A stretch of DNA of 64,000 nt from Cylindrospermum stagnale PCC 7417 (GTDB taxonomy: Bacteria; Cyanobacteriota; Cyanobacteriia; Cyanobacteriales; Nostocaceae): assembly GCF_000317535.1 (NCBI RefSeq), contig NC_019757.1:218501-282500 (forward strand), in the 5' to 3' direction. Positions 56,080-64,000 of the stretch are shown here, in pieces (within the stretch, counting starts at the first letter, position 1; each line of letters starts with the position of its first letter). The translations under genes were made by a program, and so were the position numbers. The notes under the pieces were generated by a model. It did not search any database, was not told where the DNA came from, and saw only the letters and a program-made list of their open reading frames with translations.

Positions 56080-56499
56080 GGCTCTTCAGTACCTAGTATG
56101 CCAGACTATTAGTTAAATAGGAGAATAAAGATAATTTATTTGATAAAAATATTCATCAAATACTTGAAGGGATTGACAAGTAGGAATCATCTATTGTTCA
56201 CTGTAATGTTAGCCAAAACGATTTTTGAGTGCATTTACAGTCATGAAGGCAAAAAGGGGAATAAAAATACTGACAGAGCTTCTGAATCTATAAGGGATAA
56301 AGGTATGCTCACAGCGCCAGCATGAAGGAATCGGAATAATTCTACAGATTGAATCAATCAATTCGGAAAGTGTTTGTCCTCGCTACGGGACAAAAAGTCA
56401 AAGATTACATACAAAATCATAGATATATAATTAAAGATTTACCCTGGGCAGAGAAACCAGTATTATTAGAAATAAATAGAAGACAATTTAAATGTGATA
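56080..56499 (+). pseudogene. 5' fragment of an ISL3-family element
   Basis: GGCTCTTC at 56080 resembles ISL3 terminal repeats. Reading across frames gives SINSESVCPRYGTKSQRLH, then after a frameshift QNHRYIIKDLPWAEKPVLLEINRRQFKC, the zinc-finger N-terminus of ISL3 transposases. The match stops abruptly at about 56499 where IS701 sequence begins. Catalytic part absent. Confidence 0.65.
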
Positions 56500-56870
56500 A
56501 TGTCCTCAAATACACCATAGGCATTTACTGACACAATTAAGTGCTCTATTTTCCCCAAATTACCAATATATTGACGGGCTACATAGTCAGTTCTTTTCCC
56601 TTTCTTTTTATCTCCTGTCTCATCAATTATCAAAATGAATGACCGAGAATTTAATCCTTTTGATAATAATTCTAATCTTTGGTCTCTTAATTTATTTACT
56701 GCCCATGGTGAATTAGCTAAAAAATGATGTAGCGATTGTGCATTTTCTAATCTAACTACTTTAGCAATCTCCGGCAGTGTCTTTTTATATCCGAAATTAT
56801 CCCCAAAAGTAAGCATTTAAAACATTCAAAGCTTCTGACTTCTGGAAATATATCCTTGTATGATTCACAG
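56500..56870 (-). pseudogene. IS701-family transposase fragment, main part (split by IS4)
   Basis: Reads YKDIFPEVRSFECFKCLLLGIISDIKR, a frameshift at about 56781-56787, then KTLPEIAKVVRLENAQSLHHFLANSPW ... LIIDETGDKKKGKRTDYVARQYIGNLGKIEHLIVSVNAYGV. This is the N-terminal third of an IS701 transposase including the first catalytic Asp region (IDETGDKKKG). The rest is deleted at the ISL3 junction. Its first 20 codons lie at 58051-58109, beyond the inserted IS4 element. Confidence 0.85.
56862..56870. repeat. left 9-bp target-site duplication of the IS4 element
   Basis: GATTCACAG directly abuts the left inverted repeat; the identical 9-mer directly abuts the right one (58051-58059). Confidence 0.9.
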
Positions 56871-58050
56871 CAGAAGTGTTGAATGTTAAGAAAATTCCGA
56901 TAAGAATAGCCCAAAATATGTTAGATTTTGGGCAAAGGATTAAAATATTTCGATTAACGATGATTATAAATTCATTTCCCAAGATTGTCAAAAATATCCT
57001 GGGAGGGCTACCAAAAAATGATTATCCTGTTTTGAACAGCCGTCTTTTTGTCGAGTGTTGGTTAGCTTATGCCCTGGATAATAGCTTAACGAGTATGAGG
57101 GATTTATTTAAACGATTAAACAATACAGGATTTGATGTAGATATTTCCACGTTTTCCAAAGCTAACACTCATCGAAGTCAAGAAGTATTCCAGAAGATTT
57201 ATCATCAATTAAATCAATTAGTCCAGAATAAAGTCCAGAAGAAGTTACACAATAAATATGCAATATGTCCAATTGATTCAACAATTATTACATTGACAAG
57301 TAAGCTGTTATGGATTCTGGATTATCATCAAGTTAAACTGTTTAGTTCCCTAAATCTTGCTACAGGAAGTCCAGAAGATAATTTCATCAACTTTGGTCAT
57401 AATCATGATTATAAATTTGGCTCAAAGATGATGTCTAATTTGCCAGCAGATGCTGTTGGAGTAATGGATAGGGGCTTTGCAGGTTTAAATTTTATTCAAG
57501 AACTAGTTCAAGAAAATAAATACTTTGTGTTACGGATTAAAAATAATTGGAAGTTAGAATTTGAATCAGAAAATGGACTGGTAAAAATTGGCTCATCAAC
57601 AGATGCACAAGCTTATAGAGTGATTAATTTTTGTGATTTAGAAACGAGAACTGAATTTCGCTTAGTCACTAATTTACCAACTAATGGAGATGCAGCAGTT
57701 AGAGATGATGATATTAGAGATATTTATCGCTTAAGGTGGGGAGTTGAATTGTTATGGAAATTTTTAAAGATGCACCTAAAACTTGATAAATTAATTACCA
57801 AAAATGTTAATGGTATTACCATACAAATCTATGCAAGTCTCATTGCTTATCTGATTTTACAACTTGTATCTGTTCCTAAACAATGGGGTGAAAAAATATT
57901 AGATAAATTCCGCTATTTACAAGCCTGTATGTGTCAACAAATTAGTTATGTACATTGGATGGAAGATATTATGAAATGTTGACAATTAACCCTTGATAGG
58001 ACAATTACATCTTAGTATGTAAAGTTTTATTGCTGCATTCAACGTTTCTG
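56871..58050 (+). mobile_element. complete IS4-family insertion sequence, 1180 bp
   Basis: Bounded by imperfect 15-bp terminal inverted repeats: CAGAAGTGTTGAATG at 56871-56885 and the reverse complement of CAGAAACGTTGAATG at 58036-58050 (13 of 15 match). Flanked by the perfect 9-bp duplication GATTCACAG. Carries one intact transposase gene. Its insertion cuts the IS701 transposase after codon 20. Confidence 0.92.
56960..57982 (+). CDS. IS4-family DDE transposase
   Basis: 340 aa from the ATG at 56960 (MIINSFPKIVKNIL); the frame opens upstream at 56876. Catalytic Asp in ICPIDSTIITL, second Asp in VGVMDRGFAGL, and the IS4 signature Y-(2)-R-(3)-E-(6)-K-type YRLRWGVELLWKFLK holding the Glu. All three acidic residues are present and the frame is uninterrupted, so the element may still be active. 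Low G+C compared with neighbours. Confidence 0.93.
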   Translation: MIINSFPKIVKNILGGLPKNDYPVLNSRLFVECWLAYALDNSLTSMRDLFKRLNNTGFDVDISTFSKANTHRSQEVFQKIYHQLNQLVQNKVQKKLHNKYAICPIDSTIITLTSKLLWILDYHQVKLFSSLNLATGSPEDNFINFGHNHDYKFGSKMMSNLPADAVGVMDRGFAGLNFIQELVQENKYFVLRIKNNWKLEFESENGLVKIGSSTDAQAYRVINFCDLETRTEFRLVTNLPTNGDAAVRDDDIRDIYRLRWGVELLWKFLKMHLKLDKLITKNVNGITIQIYASLIAYLILQLVSVPKQWGEKILDKFRYLQACMCQQISYVHWMEDIMKC

Positions 58051-58109
58051 GATTCACAGTATTCGTCGATTACAGAAACTGTTTTGAATGCAATTCTTGG
58101 TAAAGTCAT
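58051..58109 (-). pseudogene. N-terminal piece of the split IS701 transposase
   Basis: Starts at the ATG at 58109, preceded by an AGGAGG ribosome site, and reads MTLPRIAFKTVSVIDEYCES before running into the IS4 element. Removing IS4 and one duplication copy joins it in frame to YKDIFPEVRSF at 56870. Confidence 0.88.
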
Positions 58110-58602
58110 GGCAAACCTCCTGTGGATATAGGTTTTAGCCTTTTATTTCTATTTTATCACCCCACTCTGACAGAAGAGGGATATTCCTGTTCTGTCACTC
58201 TCCGAAAACATTCGCCATTTCTGAATTCTAGAGCTTTTATCTACCAAGCGATTGCACAATTTCTTTCTAATAACAAATACAACACCCATTTTTTTCTAAT
58301 AGGATAGGTTGGATTGATTGGTTGATAAGGCTTTCAGAGATTGTCCTCCCGGAAAGTGACAAAAGCGGTTGATGGACGATATGTCCGCGATGGATGAAAG
58401 AAACGAAATAAAAAGTACGGAAAAAGCTTATACTTGCATTGTTTCTTGACAGTTAAGACCGTTCCCTCAATGGTGCAACTTTGCCCGTACAAAAGCGTGG
58501 TTCTGGGTTGTGACGGCGATGGCATTGGTGAAGCGTTTAGACGTTATCCCGTTTAGAAGACTGTAATAATTCCGTCAACCTGGGTCAAGGCACACCTCAA
58601 CT
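58110..58602. other. IS flanking region
   Basis: 493 bp between the IS701 start and the IS110 gene. It should hold the left end of IS701 and the upstream end of the IS110 element. An inverted repeat TGACAGAAGAGG/CCTGTTCTGTCA (11 of 12) lies at 58168-58197. A 63-codon minus-strand frame at 58334-58525 is not supported as a gene. Confidence 0.45.
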
Positions 58603-58632
58603 TTGATACTGCTTGAGACTAGGGGAACTAAA

Positions 58633-59725
58633 ATGAAGAAGAAGCAGAAGTCTTCAGTTCCGAATTGCCAATCTATAGGCAAGGCATCTAAACTTAATCC
58701 GATTCATCCTAATGCGGCTGGGATTGATATTGGTTCTCAACATCATTGGGTGTGCGTACCCTCAGGACACGCTAACGAGTGCGTCCGGCGTTTTGGTTGT
58801 TATACAGCTGAATTATACGCCATTGCTGATTGGTTGAGTGAATGTGGAGTTGAGACAGTGGCAATGGAATCAACAGGTGTTTATTGGATTCCGTTGTTTC
58901 AAATTCTGGAGATTCGTGGCTTTGAAGTTAAACTTGTAAATGCTCACCATGTAAAGACTTTACCAGGACGTAAAACAGATGTTCTGGATTGTCAATGGCT
59001 GCAACAGTTGCACAGCTATGGATTGTTGTCAGGTTCTTTTCGCCGCGCCACTTGCTTCAAGTCGGCAAAGCCGCCCAACGCAGTGGCTCCAGAAGACGAA
59101 ATTTGTGTTTTACGTAGCTATATCCGTCAACGTGATAGCCTCATCAGAAGTGCCAGTGTTCGTATACAACGGATGCAGAAAGCTTTAACTCAAATGAACA
59201 TACAACTGCATCAAGCAGTCAGCGATATTAATGAGTGGGGTAGATTTTACCCGTGTTGACGGTCTTGGTATCCTGACAGTGCAAATAATCCTGTCTGAGG
59301 TGGGTTTAGATCCTAGCCGATTCCCTACAATTAAACACTTTACCTCTTGGCTTGGCCTTTGTCCTGGTAGCCGCATTACTGATGGCAAAATTAAAAGTTC
59401 TCAGACTCGTCCTGTAGTCAACCGCGCTGCCAATGCTTTCCGCATGGCAGCACAAACCGCCGGAAAAAGTAATTCTGCTTTGGGTGCATTTTATCGTCGC
59501 TTACGTTCTCGACTTGGCTCTCCTAAAGCTATTACTGCTACCGCTCATAAAATTGCCCGGATTTTTTACAAACTTTGGACAACCGGAGGAGATTATACCG
59601 ATCCTGGCATGGATTATTATGAGCAGCACTACCGAGAGCGAATGGTCAACAACCTCCACAAAAAAGCTCAGGCTCTTGGTTTGGAACTTATTCCTATTTC
59701 TCTCCCCACCGAATGTGTTTCTTGA
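58633..59725 (+). pseudogene. IS110-family transposase, internally deleted and frameshifted
   Basis: The N-terminal DEDD domain (AAGIDIGSQHHWVCVP, ETVAMESTGVYWIPL, VKTLPGRKTDVLDCQWLQQL) runs to QAVSDI, then joins in a different frame at 59231 to MSGVDFTRVDGLGILTVQIILSEVGLD ... HFTSWLGLCPGSRIT of the C-terminal transposase domain. About 90 residues usually found between are absent. An extra RATCFKSAKPPNAVA segment (about 59040-59090) is encoded by a palindromic repeat. Not functional as a single protein. Confidence 0.88.
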
Positions 59726-59777
59726 AAGAGGGATATATAGCCACCAACTTCAGTCTGTCGGAATAAAATTCCACTCC

Positions 59778-60641
59778 TCACCCCATTCTCATACTCAAAT
59801 CCAACCACTTCGACTGAGTAATCGGCGCACTACTGGAAATATAGTCCACACCAGTTTCCGCCACAGCCCGAATAGTCTCCAAAGTCACATTCCCCGAAGC
59901 TTCAATTTTAACCCCACTATCCTGCTGGCGAATCAACTGCACCGCCTCGCGCATCATCTCCAAAGGCATATTATCCAACATAATAATATCAGCTTTGTGC
60001 TGTAAAGCCTCCCACACCTGTTCCAAACTTTCCGTCTCCACCTCAATAGTTAGAGGATAAGGAATCTGAGAACGAACGCGAGTAACAGCTTCTCCAATTC
60101 CCCCAGCCGCCGCAATGTGATTGTCCTTAATCATCACCGCATCATCCAACCCCATCCGGTGATTAATCGCCCCACCCACAGCAGTCGCGTACTTTTCCAA
60201 AAGTCTCAGCCCTGGTGTAGTTTTGCGCGTATCCACCAACCGAGGAGGTAAATCAGCAATTTTCTCTATATATATATTAGTGAGCGTCGCAATCCCACTC
60301 AACCGCATAGCTAAGTTGAGAGCAACCCGTTCCCCCATCAGCAGCGCATCCAGCGAACCATGGATTTCTGCCACTACCTGTCCAGGCTCACACCTAGCGC
60401 CTTCATCTGCGATCGCCACAAAGCGCACCTTCTCATTCAAAAGCTGAAATACCCTACCAGCAACTGGTAAGCCAGCAATTATTCCCCCAGCTTTAGCTAT
60501 CCATTTAGCGCTTCCTGGAGTCACATCTTCCACTAATAGGCTACCCGTCGTGCGATCGCCCCGACCAACATCCTCCAACAACCACCCACGCAACAGCGGA
60601 TCTAACACCAACCTTGGCGGCAAAACACCAAACTTACTCAC
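59778..60641 (-). CDS. nadC: nicotinate-nucleotide pyrophosphorylase (carboxylating)
   Basis: 287-aa quinolinate phosphoribosyltransferase in NAD synthesis. Signature blocks: WLLEDVGRGDRTTGSL, LVDTRKTTPGLRLLEKYAV-like VDTRKTTPGLRLLEKYAT, NHRMGLDDAVMIKDNHI, and IMLDNMPLEMMREAV. GTG start. Its position next to the rrn operon gives no functional link. Confidence 0.96.
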   Translation of the reverse strand: MSKFGVLPPRLVLDPLLRGWLLEDVGRGDRTTGSLLVEDVTPGSAKWIAKAGGIIAGLPVAGRVFQLLNEKVRFVAIADEGARCEPGQVVAEIHGSLDALLMGERVALNLAMRLSGIATLTNIYIEKIADLPPRLVDTRKTTPGLRLLEKYATAVGGAINHRMGLDDAVMIKDNHIAAAGGIGEAVTRVRSQIPYPLTIEVETESLEQVWEALQHKADIIMLDNMPLEMMREAVQLIRQQDSGVKIEASGNVTLETIRAVAETGVDYISSSAPITQSKWLDLSMRMG

Positions 60642-60751
60642 AACTTAATTAGTCTCTACTTGCCGAACATGAACAGTATAGCCTACAACCCTTACTCTAT
60701 AAGGATTTTAGTCAGTGCAGAAATGGTTCCAAAATTATTTTGGAAAAAGAG

Positions 60752-60780
60752 TTGACAAAAGATTGTGTGCTCGCTATATT
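60752..60780 (+). promoter_or_regulatory. rrn promoter
   Basis: TTGACA at 60752-60757 and TATATT at 60775-60780 with a 17-bp spacer, about 165 bp before 16S. A textbook sigma-70/SigA-type promoter for the rrn operon. Confidence 0.8.
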
Positions 60781-60829
60781 AGATGAGTGCCTGAAAAGCG
60801 AGCGCGACAGAGCGGCGCCGGAGGGAACC

Positions 60830-60841
60830 GAACCTTGAAAA
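60830..60841 (+). promoter_or_regulatory. rrn boxA antitermination element (leader)
   Basis: GAACCTTGAAAA in the 16S leader, repeated exactly in the 16S-23S spacer. boxA recruits Nus factors in bacterial rrn operons. Confidence 0.7.
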
Positions 60842-60944
60842 TATTATAGTTTGAAAGCCAGTATAAAACAACTAGCCTGCGTCAGTAAAAAATAACCTGA
60901 CCGAGGTTGTAAAAATCGGTTGAAAGAGCTAAAACAAACAAACC

Positions 60945-62433
<1,489 letters not shown>

Positions 62434-62438
62434 AGGGA

Positions 62439-62491
62439 GACCTACCCACTCAGATATCGAAAACAATCAGTGATTAGATATTGAGTTGGTC
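62439..62491 (+). other. D1-D1' helix of the 16S-23S spacer
   Basis: GACC at 62439 and GGTC at 62488 close the characteristic helix used in cyanobacterial taxonomy. Confidence 0.6.
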
Positions 62492-62551
62492 ATCCTAAGG
62501 TCGGTCGCAGATGGTTATTGATGGCTTTCAAACTATGATTGGTTCGTTTAG

Positions 62552-62625
<74 letters not shown>

Positions 62626-62709
62626 CCTGAATCAATTAAAAGTCTAAAATCTAAGCATTAAAAAGGCGGAAAGTCTTTATTTGCTAATTTTTAATTTTTA
62701 ATTGTTGAT

Positions 62710-62782
62710 GGGGGTTTAGCTCAGTTGGTAGAGCGCCTGCTTTGCAAGCAGGATGTCAGCGGTTCGAGTCCGCTAACCTCCA
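62710..62782 (+). tRNA. tRNA-Ala (UGC anticodon)
   Basis: 73 bases, GGGGGTT acceptor paired with AACCTCC, anticodon TGC in CTTTGCAAG, T-arm GGTTCGAGTCC. Encoded without CCA. Usual second spacer tRNA. Confidence 0.96.
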
Positions 62783-62943
62783 CCTAGTGTGACGGTTACC
62801 AAGCTCAATAAACACAGCTATAAATAGTAAAAAAGTGTTAAAATAGTCTTTGTGGTATCTTAGACTGTATGGTAGGATGGTAGACCGGGGAAAATTCAGC
62901 AACTAGGCTTATATGCCAGACTGCTGGGAATGAAACCAGCCAG

Positions 62944-62955
62944 AACCTTGAAAAC
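62944..62955 (+). promoter_or_regulatory. spacer boxA
   Basis: GAACCTTGAAAA (followed by CTGCATA) before 23S, the same 12-mer as in the 16S leader. Confidence 0.7.
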
Positions 62956-63044
62956 TGCATAGTGACGCGAAAAAAATTGCAGGCAGACACAGACATAAGT
63001 CATGTTCGTGGATGCTTTAAAGTGAAACACCAAAATGTTTGAGT

Positions 63045-64000
63045 GGTCAAGCTAATAAGGGCTAACGGTGGATACCTAGGCACACAGAGGCGATGAAGGA
63101 CGTGGTTACCGACGATATGCTCCGGGGAGTTGGAAGCAAACAAAGATCCGGAGATTTCCGAATGGGGCAACCCTAAATACTACCTGCTGAATATATAGGC
63201 AGGAGAGAGCCAACCCAGCGAACTGAAACATCTTAGTAGCTGGAGGAAGAGAAATCAAATAGAGATTCCCTAAGTAGTGGTGAGCGAAAGGGGAAGAGCC
63301 TAAACCAATTGGTTTACCGATTGGGGTTGTGGGACAGCGAGATCGAATCTAGAGACTAGACGAAGCAGCTAAATACTGCACCAGAGGAGGTGAAAGTCCT
63401 GTAGTCGAAAGTCAAAGGATAGTAGCTGAATCCCGAGTAGCATGGGGCACGAGGAATCCCATGTGAATCCGCGAGGACCACCTCGTAAGGCTAAATACTA
63501 CTGTGTGACCGATAGTGAACCAGTACCGCGAGGGAAAGGTGAAAAGAACCCCGGAAGGGGAGTGAAATAGAACATGAAACCGTTAGCTTACAAGCAGTGG
63601 GAGGACGATTTAACGTCTGACCGCGTGCCTGTTGAAGAATGAGCCGGCGACTTATAGGCACTGGTAGGTTAAAGCGAGAATGCTGGAGCCAAAGCGAAAG
63701 CGAGTCTGAAGAGGGCGATAATCAGTGTTTATAGACCCGAACCCTGGTGATCTAACCATGTCCAGGATGAAGCTTGGGTAACACCAAGTGGAGGTCCGAA
63801 CCGACCGATGTTGAAAAATCGGCGGATGAGGTGTGGTTAGGGGTGAAATGCCAATCGAACCAGGAGCTAGCTGGTTCTCCCCGAAATGTGTTTAGGCGCA
63901 GCGGTAACGATTACATCTGGGGGGTAAAGCACTGTTTCGGTGCGGGCTGGGAGACCGGTACCAAATCGAGACAAACTCTGAATACCCAGAGCACACGTTG
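63045..64000 (+). rRNA. 23S ribosomal RNA (5' part, continues past the window)
   Basis: Starts near GGTCAAGCTAATAAGGGCTA, then ACGGTGGATACC, and includes GGTGAGCGAAAGGGGAAGAGCC and the CCGCGAGGGAAAGGTGAAAAG block. Truncated by the window end; 956 bases visible. Confidence 0.95.

Noticed and set aside
58334..58525. 63-codon minus-strand frame between IS elements
   Set aside because: No family pattern or ribosome site; compositionally like noncoding IS flank.

Overview
The window is from a cyanobacterium, most likely a filamentous heterocyst-forming one (Nostocales, Nostoc/Anabaena-like). The evidence is an allophycocyanin alpha-B gene (apcD), a protein with the cyanobacterial Mo-nitrogenase C-terminal domain, the cyanobacterial DUF3038/DUF4335 pair, many HIP1 palindromes (GCGATCGC), abundant 7-bp short tandem repeats (STRRs) between genes, and an rrn operon with 16S, tRNA-Ile, tRNA-Ala and 23S in that order. 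The assignment rests on gene content and repeats; no search could be run.

Layout. 0-5.6 kb: a repeat-bearing secreted protein, an FHA/penicillin-binding-protein fusion, and the DUF4335/DUF3038 pair. 5.9-9.2 kb: apt, a lone ABC permease, a Uma2 nuclease, and a decayed ParE-type toxin with its antitoxin. 9.2-13.3 kb: purL then purF. 13.5-19.7 kb: apcD, an rRNA m5U methyltransferase, an anti-sigma kinase, small cyanobacterial proteins and asnS. 19.8-32 kb is an accessory stretch: two Rpn-type nucleases, fragments of a Toprim protein and of a histidine kinase, a LuxR-type response regulator, a frameshifted ferredoxin-like gene, an HNH nuclease, HicAB, an orphan ParA, and a radical SAM/methyltransferase pair. 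The conserved groES-groEL operon (CIRCE plus K-box) sits inside it. 32-41 kb: a REC-histidine kinase, an aldehyde dehydrogenase, a YedY-like oxidoreductase, rpmF, a catalytically dead orthocaspase, the Mo-nitro_C protein and an anion permease. 41.3-51.2 kb is a housekeeping block: asd-dapA-rnj on the minus strand, then tig-clpP-clpX on the plus strand. 51-55.6 kb holds a nitroreductase, a GntR regulator, a dienelactone hydrolase and an S1-domain protein. 56-59.7 kb is an insertion-sequence graveyard. 59.8-64 kb holds nadC and the rrn operon, which runs off the end within 23S.

How genes work together: purL/purF and apt serve purine synthesis and salvage. asd and dapA make the lysine/diaminopimelate precursors that feed peptidoglycan, which the PBP polymerises. 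Trigger factor, GroESL and ClpXP form a folding and proteolysis set. RNase J, RlmD, the S1 protein, L32 and the rrn operon serve RNA metabolism and translation.

Most notable: (1) an intact IS4-family element (56871-58050) with a 9-bp target duplication that splits an IS701 transposase whose reading frame rejoins exactly across the insertion. (2) An orthocaspase with Tyr and Asn replacing the catalytic His and Cys. (3) Repeats inserted in frame inside essential or membrane genes (purL, the SLC13 permease, an IS110 transposase). (4) STRR arrays that supply start codons to two genes and form hairpins at convergent gene ends. (5) Three 24-bp palindromic units upstream of the permease. (6) An overlapping radical SAM/methyltransferase pair of unknown substrate. 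I found no CRISPR array and no clearly new multi-gene defence system.
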